The notes beneath the pieces were generated by a model. The model was not told where the DNA came from. It saw only the letters and a program-made list of their open reading frames with translations, and made no database searches. A program made the position numbers and the translations under genes. A DNA stretch of 21,141 nt from assembly GCA_964514105.1 (NCBI GenBank), contig CAZEPJ010000076.1:1-21141 (forward strand). Direction: 5' to 3'. The DNA is from CAZEPJ01 sp964514105. Its GTDB lineage: Bacteria > Desulfobacterota > Desulfocorpusculales > Desulfocorpusculum. Shown here piece by piece: positions 1 to 7,046 of the stretch. The first letter of the stretch is position 1, and each line of letters starts with the position of its first letter.

Positions 1-281
1 AGCGAGCACTTGTCTTGACAACACGGGACCTATCGACTATTGGATACTACGTTGGTAGGGAGAAGGCTCCAACATACAGGCGAAGCTGGTTTCCCCCCTG
101 CCCTTGCCCCCGCTTCGGTTCTCCTGGTCCAACCTCGGCGGTCCATTCCGAGCGGGGATTGGCGCACCGGGAGGGCAGGGTGCCGACGGGGGACGCCTCC
201 CGTGCCGTGCCCAGGGGCGGGGGCGGCGGGGGAAGAAGCGTTGTCCGTCACCCTTAACCTTCAGACGAAAGGAGCGGCCAG
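1..281 (+). promoter_or_regulatory. Leader region upstream of the TRAP operon, with a possible promoter
   Basis: No convincing gene is seen in this stretch; the short open frames here have no family-like content. A perfect -35 hexamer TTGACA lies at 15-20. At 17-nt spacing the -10 candidate is only the weak TATTGG (38-43), so an activator may be needed if this is the promoter. The AT-richer patch at 15-60 contrasts with the very GC-rich remainder. TTGGTA at 52-57 equals the half-site of the palindrome found upstream of the GntR gene at 9056, which is suggestive but not proof of shared control. A strong Shine-Dalgarno sequence (AAAGGAG) sits just before the dctP start at 282. Confidence 0.4.
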
Positions 282-1322
282 ATGAACGCATGGAGGATGG
301 GATGTGCAGTGGCGTTGTCCTGCGCGTTGGCACTGGCCTCGGGGGCGACCGAGGCGCGGGCCCAGGCCAAGCCGGGGGGGACGGCGACCCTCAAGATCTC
401 GCACCAGTGGCCGGGCGGGACCCTGGACAAGGGGGATTTTCGGGACCGGCTCTGCCGCCTCTTCGCCAAGGAGGTGGAGGAGAGGAGCCAGGGGGGGCTC
501 AAGTTCGAGATCCATCCCGCTTCCGTCCTGTTCAAGCCCGTGGCCCAGTACGACGCCCTTCTCAAGGGGGCCCTGGACCTGTGCGTCTTCCCACTGGATT
601 ATGCCGCCGGGAAGGTCCCCCAGTTCTCCGTGACGCTCATGCCTTGCATCGTGAAGGATCACCAGCAGGCCATGCGGTGGAAGGACGCGGCCATCGGCCG
701 GGAGATCGAGAAGATCTGCGAGCAGAACGGGATGAAGATCGTGACCTGGATCTGGTGCGGGGGAGGGATCGCCGGCCGGGAAAGACCCCTCAAGTTGCCC
801 GGGGATCTCAAGGGGTTGAAGGTGCGGGCCGCCGGGAAGATGTTCGAGACCATGCTGCACGAGGGCGCGGGGGCCGCCATCACCAGCATGCCGTCGTCCG
901 AGATCTACTTCGCCCTTCAGACCGGGGTGCTCGATGCTTGCCTGACATCGTCCTCGTCGTTCGAGTCTTATCGGCTCTACGAACAGGTCAAACACTACAC
1001 CTCTCCCAGACAGACGGCCATCTGGTACATGCTCGAACCACTGGTGATCTCCACCATATCGTTCAAGAAGCTCTCCCCCGAGCACCAGAAGGTGATCCTC
1101 GACGTTGGGAAATCCATGGAGAAGTTCGCCCTGGATGAGGCCATCAAGGACGACACGGAGGTCAGCAACCTGTTCCGGGAAAAGGGCGTCCAGGTCTACG
1201 ACATGACGGCGGGGGACTTCACGGCATGGAAGGATGTGTCCGAGAAGACGGCGTGGAAGGCGTTCTCCGAGAAGGTCAAGGGGGGTAAGGAGCTGCTGGA
1301 GATGGCCCTGGCGGTGAAGTGA
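282..1322 (+). CDS. dctP: TRAP transporter periplasmic solute-binding protein (DctP family)
   Basis: Extracytoplasmic binding protein that captures an organic acid or similar solute and delivers it to the DctQM membrane unit. The 346-residue length is typical of DctP/TAXI-like receptors. Residues 1 to about 28 form a Sec signal peptide with a hydrophobic Ala/Leu core ending in an Ala-rich cleavage site (ARAQA). The mature protein has the family hallmark around residues 180-225: GLKVRAAG, containing the Arg that in this family normally salt-bridges the substrate carboxylate, then the S-S-E-I-Y-FALQTGVLDA segment. The start is supported by AAAGGAG about 8 nt upstream. It is the first gene of a P-Q-M operon. 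The ligand cannot be read from sequence; organic or keto acids are the commonest ligands in the family. Confidence 0.93.
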   Translation: MNAWRMGCAVALSCALALASGATEARAQAKPGGTATLKISHQWPGGTLDKGDFRDRLCRLFAKEVEERSQGGLKFEIHPASVLFKPVAQYDALLKGALDLCVFPLDYAAGKVPQFSVTLMPCIVKDHQQAMRWKDAAIGREIEKICEQNGMKIVTWIWCGGGIAGRERPLKLPGDLKGLKVRAAGKMFETMLHEGAGAAITSMPSSEIYFALQTGVLDACLTSSSSFESYRLYEQVKHYTSPRQTAIWYMLEPLVISTISFKKLSPEHQKVILDVGKSMEKFALDEAIKDDTEVSNLFREKGVQVYDMTAGDFTAWKDVSEKTAWKAFSEKVKGGKELLEMALAVK

Positions 1323-1352
1323 CGGATCTGGGATGGGGCGAAGGGGGAAGGG

Positions 1353-1405
1353 CGAGGCCTGACGGGGCCCCAGCCGGGGGAGCGCTGTGGGGGCCCGGCG
1401 CCTCG
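1353..1405 (+). promoter_or_regulatory. Potential long stem-loop in the dctP-dctQ spacer
   Basis: Two nested complementary arms can pair in the mRNA: CGAGGC (1353-1358) with GCCTCG (1400-1405), and GGGCCC (1365-1370) with GGGCCC (1391-1396). They leave a small internal loop and a loop of about 20 nt. There is no downstream T-run, so this is not a classical intrinsic terminator. Stem-loops between a binding-protein gene and its membrane-component genes are known to stabilise the upstream message and raise binding-protein dosage. That role is inferred here. Confidence 0.4.
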
Positions 1406-1438
1406 TGGAATTCCGGATGCAAGGGGGGGGATACGACC

Positions 1439-1951
1439 ATGATTGCGGGCATTCGAAAGACGGCCCGGGCCGTCGAGGCCTTCAACCGAACCATGTATTG
1501 GGTCAGTGCGGTGGCAATCCTGCTCTCGTCCCTCATCCTCACCTACGAGGTGGTGATGCGTTACCTGCTCCGGATCCCCACCATCTGGGAGATCGAGTCC
1601 GCCATTTACCTGGGGGTGCTCGCCACGTTCCTGGGCGCCGCATACGGCCTCAGGGACGGCGCCCATATCAACATCGACCTCGTGGTCCGGGTCCTGTCCC
1701 CGAGGGCGAAGCGGCGGCTCGAGGTCGTCAACTCGTCTCTGGCCCTCCTGTTCTGCGGATACGTGGCATTCAAGGGTTGGGAGTTGTTCTGGGAGGCCCT
1801 GGCCAGGGGGTGGCGCTCCGAGACCATCTGGGGCCCTCCCTTGGCCATCCCGTATTTCTTTCTGCCCTTTGGGATGAGCCTTCTCTCTCTCCAGTTCCTC
1901 ATCCATATATTTCGATTGACGGAGCCGCCAACGCCTGGCGCCGCCCACTGA
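1439..1951 (+). CDS. dctQ: TRAP transporter small membrane subunit (DctQ family)
   Basis: Small integral membrane subunit (170 residues from this start) that pairs with DctM to form the TRAP permease. Four hydrophobic segments can be seen, at about residues 18-38, 52-70, 91-110 and 130-155. The intervening charged stretch includes LRDGAHINIDLVV, the DctQ signature region (usually G.HI.vd). The frame is open upstream to 1319, but the ATG at 1439 is preceded by an AAGGGGGG ribosome-binding run and starts at the usual family position, so the longer version is not supported. It lies 117 nt after dctP, separated by a potential hairpin, and 28 nt before dctM. Confidence 0.9.
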   Translation: MIAGIRKTARAVEAFNRTMYWVSAVAILLSSLILTYEVVMRYLLRIPTIWEIESAIYLGVLATFLGAAYGLRDGAHINIDLVVRVLSPRAKRRLEVVNSSLALLFCGYVAFKGWELFWEALARGWRSETIWGPPLAIPYFFLPFGMSLLSLQFLIHIFRLTEPPTPGAAH

Positions 1952-1979
1952 GCATCGGCATCGAAGGGAGCGTGCAGCC

Positions 1980-3341
1980 GTGGATCCCATCGTCCTTGGC
2001 GCAATCGTCATCACCATCCTGTTTCTGGCCCTGTTCAGCGGCATGCCCATCGCCTTCGGTCTCGGCGTCCCTTCCCTGGTTTTCATGTACCTCTTCCTGG
2101 ATCCCGCTCAGTTCGATCTGACAGCCCTGGTCATGTTCGACGGGGTCAACGACTTCGGATTGCTGGCCATCCCGCTGTTCGTGCTCATGGGGGCCATCGT
2201 CGCGGTGACCCCGTGCGGGGCGGATCTGTACGAGGGGATCCACCGGTGGCTCTTTCGACTCCCGGGGGGCCTGGCCATCAGCAATGTCGTGGCGTGCGCC
2301 ATCTTCTCGGCCCTTTGCGGATCCAGCCCGGCCACGGCAGCCGCCATTGGCACCATGGGCATCCCCGAGATGCGAAAGCGGGGGTATCCCGAAAGCCTCG
2401 CCTGCGGTTCCATCGTGGGAGGGGGGGCGCTGGGCAACCTCATCCCTCCGGGGGTCGTCCCCATCGTCTACGGCATCGCCACCCAGACGTCCATCGGGAA
2501 GCTGTTCATCGGGAGCGTCATCCCGGGGATCATTGCCACGGCCGTGATGTGCCTGTGGGTGGTGTTCTACTCCCAGCGGGTGCGAAGGCGCGCAGCCCGG
2601 GGCGGGGTGCATGCCGGGATGTCCACGTCGAGGGGCTCGGGTGCCGAGTTCTTCGGGGACGTGACCTACTCCCTGCGCGAGCGGCTGGCGGGCATCGGGA
2701 AGGTGAGCCCCTTCATGCTGCTGGTGGTGTTTCTCCTGGTGGTTCTCTACGGCGGGTACGCCACGCCGAGCGAGGCCGCGGGGGTTTCGTCCATCGCCAC
2801 CTTCGTCATGGTCATCGTCATCTATCGCCTGCGGTCGTTCAAGGCGTATCGCGACATCATGGAGATGACGGTGCGCGAAAGCACGATGATCATGCTTATC
2901 ATCGCCAGTTCTTTTCTCTTTACCACACTGCTTACCAAGCTCTACATCACCCAGGCCATCACCCAGTCCCTGGTGGACTGGGGGCTTAACAAGTGGGCCC
3001 TGATGGTCATGATCAATATCTTCTTTCTCATCCTCGGCTGTCTGCTGCCGCCCGTGGCCATCGTCCTGATCGCATGCCCCATCCTTCAGCCCGTCATCCA
3101 CGCGTACGGCTTCGACCCCGTGTGGTTCGGCATCATCATGACCATCAACATGGAAGTGGGCATGATCACCCCGCCCTTCGGGCTGAACCTGTTCGTGGTC
3201 AAAGGGATCGCCCCCAGCATCCCGCTGGAGCGGATCCTGCTGGGATCGGTTCCCTTCGCCGTATGCCTGATCGTGACCATCGTCGTGTGCTCGCTCTGGC
3301 CGGAGCTGATCACCTGGCTGCCCGACAAGATGATCAAGTGA
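1980..3341 (+). CDS. dctM: TRAP transporter large membrane subunit (DctM family)
   Basis: Large permease subunit (453 residues, slightly longer than the usual 425-430) that carries the translocation path and couples solute uptake to a cation gradient. It is hydrophobic throughout, with about 12 membrane segments. Family features include the N-terminal GMPIAFGLGVPSL segment, a pore-like GSSPATAAAIGTMGIPEM stretch near residues 115-132, GGGALGNLIPP near 145, and a C-terminal MEVGMITPPFGLNLFVVKG. A hydrophilic insert around residues 200-235 (RVRRRAARGG...) makes up the extra length. The GTG start at 1980 is preceded by GAAGGGAG. It is the last gene of the TRAP operon. Transcription converges with the minus-strand gene at 3364, and no obvious terminator lies in the 22-nt gap. 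Confidence 0.93.
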   Translation: MDPIVLGAIVITILFLALFSGMPIAFGLGVPSLVFMYLFLDPAQFDLTALVMFDGVNDFGLLAIPLFVLMGAIVAVTPCGADLYEGIHRWLFRLPGGLAISNVVACAIFSALCGSSPATAAAIGTMGIPEMRKRGYPESLACGSIVGGGALGNLIPPGVVPIVYGIATQTSIGKLFIGSVIPGIIATAVMCLWVVFYSQRVRRRAARGGVHAGMSTSRGSGAEFFGDVTYSLRERLAGIGKVSPFMLLVVFLLVVLYGGYATPSEAAGVSSIATFVMVIVIYRLRSFKAYRDIMEMTVRESTMIMLIIASSFLFTTLLTKLYITQAITQSLVDWGLNKWALMVMINIFFLILGCLLPPVAIVLIACPILQPVIHAYGFDPVWFGIIMTINMEVGMITPPFGLNLFVVKGIAPSIPLERILLGSVPFAVCLIVTIVVCSLWPELITWLPDKMIK

Positions 3342-3363
3342 CGGGGCGAGGGACGGGCGGAGT

Positions 3364-3591
3364 TCAGCGCGGGGTCCCGTCGCACATGGCGTCCATCTGG
3401 GCCGGGCTGTACGTGTGGATGAAGGGGTCGGCGCAGCGGATGTCGTGCACGCCGAAGCAGCTGTAACACTTGACCAGCACCTCTTTGAAATGCAGATCCC
3501 GGACCTCCTCCGTGGTGAGCGGCTGGCACCCGGCCCAACCGGCCACGGCCACGAACCCCAGGAACGCCGCCACGACCCTTCGCCTCTTCAT
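3364..3591 (-). CDS. Small Cys-rich putative lipoprotein, function unknown
   Basis: A 75-residue product not recognised from any characterised family. The N-terminus looks like a lipoprotein signal: MKRRR, a hydrophobic stretch, then W-A-G-C with Cys22 as the likely lipidated residue. Trp at -3 is unusual but fits the permissive lipobox pattern. Gln at +2 would suggest the outer membrane. The mature part is about 54 residues with four further Cys (about 42, 45, 53 and 70), in the arrangement CYSC-x7-C-ADPF followed later by MC. This start was chosen because an AGGGGGGGG run sits just upstream; a GTG five codons earlier (3604-3606) would have no ribosome-binding site. It is downstream of birA on the same strand. 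Signal peptide, Cys pattern and RBS make a real gene likely. Confidence 0.6.
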   Translation of the reverse strand: MKRRRVVAAFLGFVAVAGWAGCQPLTTEEVRDLHFKEVLVKCYSCFGVHDIRCADPFIHTYSPAQMDAMCDGTPR

Positions 3592-3646
3592 CACCCCCCC
3601 CTGCACAGAGAGCCCCGGATGTGACCGCGGGTGCCCTAGCCAGCGA

Positions 3647-4516
3647 TCACACAGGCACGACGGTCACCTCGCCATGGGAGACCCGGTGCATGGCCCCGTC
3701 GTCCCCCCGGACCAGGAGGCTCCCATCCTCATCCAGGTCCTCGGCGCGGCCCAGTACGGCCGTTCCCTTCCCCTCCACCCTCACCCGGACGCCCAGCGTG
3801 TCGCTCAGGGAACGCCACGCCCCGCGAATGGACTCGAATCCCTCTGCTCGAAGCGCCTCCCACAGTTGCTCCATCTCCCAGAGCAGTGCGCCCAGGACCC
3901 GCGCCCTGGAGAAGGGCCGCCCGGCCTCCTGGGCCAGGGAACCGGCCTTGTCCTGCAATGCCTCGGTCAGCTTGTCCAGGGGGGTGTTGACATTGATCCC
4001 GATGCCCACCACCAGATGGTGGATTCGCCCCCCCCACGCCTCCATCTCGGTCAGGACGCCTGCCACCTTTCGGCCGTTGACCAAGACGTCGTTGGGCCAC
4101 TTGATCCGGGCATCCAGATCCGAGACCTCCCGGATGCATCTGCACACCGCCACCCCGGCCATCAGGGTTACCCGCGGGGCCCTGGGCGGCTCGAAGCTGG
4201 GTCTGAGGATTAGGGATAGATAGAGTCCGCCCCCCGGGGGGGATGACCACGTCCGGCCCAGCCGCCCCCTGCCCGCCTGCTGGCTCTCCGCCACGACCAC
4301 GGTTCCCTCCGCACATCCGGCATGGGCCAGCTCCCGGGCTCGATCGTTGGTGGAGCCGAGCTCGGGGTAGTGATGGATACCGGCCCTGCCGAACGCCCGG
4401 CCCCGGACGTGACGCAGCACTTCTTCCGGCAAAAGGTCCGACCAGGGTCCGGCAAGCAAGAGCCCGTCGGGTTCACAGGGTGTACAGGGTTTCGTCCACG
4501 TTGGGCCGGACCCCAC
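3647..4516 (-). CDS. birA: Biotin-[acetyl-CoA-carboxylase] ligase, monofunctional type
   Basis: Activates biotin with ATP to biotinyl-5'-AMP and transfers it to the target lysine of biotin carboxyl carrier domains. The catalytic core is clear: GSTNDRA near residue 54, the adenylate/biotin loop GRGRLGRTWSS near 82-92, KWPNDVLVNGRKVAGVLTE near 139-157, GIGINVN near 173, and a C-terminal beta domain. No N-terminal helix-turn-helix is present, so this is the non-regulatory class. The GTG at 4514-4516 has AAAGGGGG upstream but overlaps the preceding gene by 44 nt. The first 20 or so residues look unlike the family, so a downstream TTG is possible. It is encoded right after the FmdB-like gene. Confidence 0.9.
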   Translation of the reverse strand: MGSGPTWTKPCTPCEPDGLLLAGPWSDLLPEEVLRHVRGRAFGRAGIHHYPELGSTNDRARELAHAGCAEGTVVVAESQQAGRGRLGRTWSSPPGGGLYLSLILRPSFEPPRAPRVTLMAGVAVCRCIREVSDLDARIKWPNDVLVNGRKVAGVLTEMEAWGGRIHHLVVGIGINVNTPLDKLTEALQDKAGSLAQEAGRPFSRARVLGALLWEMEQLWEALRAEGFESIRGAWRSLSDTLGVRVRVEGKGTAVLGRAEDLDEDGSLLVRGDDGAMHRVSHGEVTVVPV

Positions 4517-4970
4517 GGCGCTTTCCCCCTTTCTTGGCGAACATGGAAAGGGGATCCGCGTCGTCCAAGAGGTCTCCCATCTCGGCCTCGACCTGTTCCG
4601 GATCCTCCCCCGACTCCATCCGGCTGAGGGCCTCCTCCATGGCCGGCCCCAGATTCAGGCCGGTCATGTCCGAGAGTTTCCTCATCAACTGGGCGGCCTG
4701 CCTCGGGTCGTCTTCATTGATCCCCTCGGCTTCCTGGGCCAGGGCGGCCATGGCCTGCTCCATTCTGGATTCGTCCATGTCCGGGATGGGGGAGTCGTCG
4801 TCGCCCTCGTCACCCTTTCCCCTTCGCAGGGTGGCGAACGGCGAGAGGAGCCGCTCCAGAGCCCTTCTCGGGCACTTGGGGCAGGCCGGACGCTTCTCCG
4901 TGTTGACGGTGTGGCTGAAGAAACTGAAGATGGTGTTGCAGTCCGGGCAGAAGAATTCATAGATGGGCAT
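4473..4970 (-). CDS. FmdB-family zinc-ribbon protein with long acidic C-terminal extension
   Basis: A 165-residue protein beginning MPIYEFFCPDC and continuing to CPKC about 25 residues later. These two Cys pairs define the FmdB/CxxC_CxxC_SSSS zinc ribbon, thought to bind zinc; its biochemical role is poorly established. The family minimum is about 60-110 residues. Here roughly 110 extra residues follow, rich in Glu, Asp and Met and probably helical (SRMEQAMAALAQEAEG...). The ATG at 4968-4970 has AGAGG 8 nt upstream and begins exactly where the family normally starts, so the 17-codon upstream extension was discarded. It overlaps the annotated birA start by 44 nt. Confidence 0.85.
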   Translation of the reverse strand: MPIYEFFCPDCNTIFSFFSHTVNTEKRPACPKCPRRALERLLSPFATLRRGKGDEGDDDSPIPDMDESRMEQAMAALAQEAEGINEDDPRQAAQLMRKLSDMTGLNLGPAMEEALSRMESGEDPEQVEAEMGDLLDDADPLSMFAKKGGKRRGVRPNVDETLYTL

Positions 4971-5071
4971 GGCAGCAACCTCTGGGGGTTCTCGGTGGGA
5001 CTGGCCGCCGCGGTCGGCCATCCCAGAGGATTATTCCGGATTCCTCCACCTGGGGTCAAGCCCCCCCGCAG

Positions 5072-5112
5072 GCCGCTGCCGCCCGCCGGGTGTCCGGGCC
5101 GGCGGCAGCGGC
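5072..5112. repeat. Perfect 12-bp inverted repeat (stem-loop) in the fmdB-HD gene spacer
   Basis: GCCGCTGCCGCC at 5072-5083 is exactly complementary to GGCGGCAGCGGC at 5101-5112, with a 17-nt loop. It sits in the 259-nt spacer between the minus-strand HD gene (ends 5230) and the start of the fmdB-like gene (4970). No T-run follows on either strand. It could be a factor-dependent terminator or a processing/stability hairpin for the HD-gene transcript, or a REP-like element. Nothing else recognisable lies in 4971-5229. Confidence 0.5.
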
Positions 5113-5229
5113 TCCGGGCCGGAAGGTCCGAGGGGCAGATGGGTTGTTGTGCGGCTCCAGGGCGGTTGACAGGCCAGCGGCCTGCTGGTAGGGTCCACGG
5201 GGAGGGCAACGGCGCGGAGGCGGGCCCGA

Positions 5230-6120
5230 TCACCGGCGCAGGATGGCCTCCATATGACGCTCGATGCGCTCCAGGAAGGGATTGCGTCCGGTCCCAGGGT
5301 CCTCCAGAAAAGTCTGGAGGTTGCCCATGGCCTGGAACCGCTTGAGGACCACATGTTTGTAGAAGAGGGGGGTCTTGCGGATCAGGGTTTCGGCGCTCTC
5401 GAAGCGCTGCACCCCGGCGGCGGCCAGGGACACGTCACCCTCGTGCTCGTAGGCCTCATGGAACTCCTCAAAGAGCAGGGGGAGCTTTTCCACATAGCTC
5501 GGGTCGGCCATCTGGGCCAGCAGATCGGCCGTCCCCAGCGCGTAGCCAAGAGACCGGCAGGCCTTGGACTGGAAACGGTCCTGTTCCATCTCGGCCTTGA
5601 CGCCCGTGCATCGGATCATTTCTTCCACGCATTTGTGCTCGCGGGGGGTATAGCCGAGGGGGGGCAGGTAGGAGCGGGCGAATGCCACGCTTCGCTCGAT
5701 GTGCTGGAAGGTGTACTTGGCCCCTGTGCCTCGGGCGTCGTCCACCGTGCGGATGTATCCCGAATCGTGAAGCAGCACGGCGATGAGGCCCAGCTCCACG
5801 TCTCTGGACGAGATCCGGTGGCGGGCCTCCTTGCCCATGCCGGCCACCATGCGGCAAAACGGAGGGATGAGTCGCAAGGTGTGTTCCAGGTCGTGATATC
5901 GGGTGTCGCACGACCGGTACCCCGGAAAGCGTCCCTCGAACAGCGCCGTGACATCCTCCATGATCCGGCGGAAGCGGGAAAGGGAGATGCCGCGGAAGGC
6001 GGTCGCCTGCAGCCAGCGTGCCCATCCCATGGCCTGGTCCGGGGACGGAGCTCTCCAGTGGGCCAGCGGGGGTTGCAGTAAGGCGCCCTTGTCCGTCGCC
6101 TCCACGACAAACGGGATCAT
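5230..6120 (-). CDS. HD-domain metal-dependent phosphohydrolase-like protein
   Basis: 296 residues from this start. It carries an HD-type metal site: YHDLEHTLRL near residue 76 supplies the first His, and LLHDSGYI near 117 supplies the His-Asp pair, with further His residues downstream (HIERSVAF). HD proteins of this kind usually hydrolyse phosphoesters such as nucleotides or cyclic nucleotides, but the substrate is not evident and no second (GGDEF, response-regulator) domain is present. The ATG at 6118-6120 has CAGGAG 7-8 nt upstream. An ATG six codons earlier (6136-6138) also has a G-rich run upstream and would give 302 residues. It is divergently transcribed from the Crp-like regulator at 6261, which could control it. 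Confidence 0.75.
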   Translation of the reverse strand: MIPFVVEATDKGALLQPPLAHWRAPSPDQAMGWARWLQATAFRGISLSRFRRIMEDVTALFEGRFPGYRSCDTRYHDLEHTLRLIPPFCRMVAGMGKEARHRISSRDVELGLIAVLLHDSGYIRTVDDARGTGAKYTFQHIERSVAFARSYLPPLGYTPREHKCVEEMIRCTGVKAEMEQDRFQSKACRSLGYALGTADLLAQMADPSYVEKLPLLFEEFHEAYEHEGDVSLAAAGVQRFESAETLIRKTPLFYKHVVLKRFQAMGNLQTFLEDPGTGRNPFLERIERHMEAILRR

Positions 6121-6217
6121 GACCTGGCTCCTGAGCATGACGGCCCCCCTTCCTGCGACGCTGACGCATTGTCCGTCAAGGCGCCCAGGGGCGCTATGAA
6201 GCCGGTCACGCCCGGGG

Positions 6218-6233
6218 AGTGAAATCCATCACA
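6218..6233 (+). promoter_or_regulatory. Near-consensus CRP-type binding site
   Basis: AGTGA-AATCCA-TCACA matches 9 of the 10 conserved positions of the CRP half-sites TGTGA-N6-TCACA. It lies 27 nt before the start of a Crp-family regulator and in the spacer shared with the divergent HD-domain gene. Its closeness to the start codon suggests negative autoregulation. A second inverted repeat, GCGCCC-AG-GGGCGC, is at 6181-6194 in the same spacer. Confidence 0.5.
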
Positions 6234-6260
6234 GCCGCCGCAAGCCGGGAGGAGCACACC

Positions 6261-6962
6261 ATGAACCTCATCCCCGTCCTGAGGAGCATCCCCCTGTTTG
6301 CCGGCCTGGGGCAAGAGGATCTGACGCGACTGGCGGGATCCCTGATCCGGCGGCGATACCCCCGGGGGCAGGCGATCTTCCACAAGGGCGACGAGGGGGG
6401 AAGTCTTTACATACTCCAAAGTGGGCGCGTCAAGGTGGTGATCCCCTCCTCCCAGGGCGAGGAGATGATCCTGGCCATCCTGTCGGCCGGGGAGATCCTG
6501 GGCGAACTCTCCCTTATCGACGGCAAGCCCCGTTCGGCGACGGTGGAGACCCTGGAGGAGACCGAGGTGCTGTGCTTGCGCAGGGACGACTTCCTGGGCT
6601 TTCTGGCCAGCCGGTTCGACGCGGTGCTCCGGGTGCTGGAGGTCCTCTCCAGGAGGCTCCGGGACACCGACGCCCTGTTGGCGGAGACCCATTTCCTGGA
6701 CATCACCTCGCGCCTGGCCAAGAAGATCCTGGACCTGGGCAAGCTGTTCGGAGCCGAGGAGGCGGGACGGATTCGGATCCCCCTGCGGGTCACCCAGAAG
6801 GACCTGGCCTCCATGGTGGGTGCTACGAGGGAGAGCGTCAACAAGCAACTTCGATGGCTGCGGGAGGAGGGGCTGGTCCTGCTCGATGGCGGGCATCTGA
6901 CCATCCTGGATCCCATCCGGCTGGCCCGGCGGGCCCGGGCCGAGGGCGAAGGGGCAGGGTGA
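6261..6962 (+). CDS. Crp/Fnr-family transcriptional regulator
   Basis: 233-residue regulator. Residues about 10-110 form a cyclic-nucleotide-binding beta barrel; the phosphate-binding cassette reads GELSLIDGKPRSATV (81-95), including the Glu and the Arg-Ser pair that contact cyclic nucleotides in CRP. A dimerisation helix follows (about 110-150). The winged HTH is at about 177-206, with recognition-helix residues ATRESVNKQLRWL. The Arg-Glu pair equals CRP Arg180-Glu181, which reads TGTGA. No N-terminal Cys cluster is present, so this is not an FNR oxygen sensor. The ATG at 6261 has GGGAGGAG upstream; a GTG 14 codons earlier has no RBS and lies inside the CRP-type site. Targets may include itself and the divergent HD gene. 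Confidence 0.9.
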   Translation: MNLIPVLRSIPLFAGLGQEDLTRLAGSLIRRRYPRGQAIFHKGDEGGSLYILQSGRVKVVIPSSQGEEMILAILSAGEILGELSLIDGKPRSATVETLEETEVLCLRRDDFLGFLASRFDAVLRVLEVLSRRLRDTDALLAETHFLDITSRLAKKILDLGKLFGAEEAGRIRIPLRVTQKDLASMVGATRESVNKQLRWLREEGLVLLDGGHLTILDPIRLARRARAEGEGAG

Positions 6963-7046
6963 GCCGTCCGGTCCTGCGGCCGGCCTTTGTCCCGACGGTC
7001 CCCGGCGCGGGAGGCCCCACGGTCCTGGATGAGCCGGAGCCGTTTC

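Noticed and set aside
1..257. Short open frames before dctP as a partial upstream gene
   Set aside because: Several overlapping frames exist on both strands, none with a ribosome-binding site or recognisable motif. Promoter-like AT-rich sequence at 15-60 argues for a non-coding leader.
1408..1420. GTGGAATTCCGGATGC in the dctP-dctQ spacer as a third copy of the intergenic repeat
   Set aside because: Only about nine bases (GTGGAATTC) agree with block 2 of the repeat, and the surroundings do not align.
3629..3641. GGGTGCCCTAGCC at 3629-3641, also present at 18850-18862 next to repeat copy B
   Set aside because: The 13-bp match contains the rare CTAG tetramer, but no flanking similarity extends it and it is absent beside copy A. 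It is too short to call a repeat.
6165..6176. TTGTCCGTCA shared between the spacers at about 238-247 and 6169-6178
   Set aside because: A ten-base match without flanking similarity is within chance expectation for a window this size.
6963..7046. Bidirectional terminator between the convergent crp-like gene and mnmG
   Set aside because: The spacer is GC-rich with short direct repeats, but no stem followed by a T-run was found on either strand.
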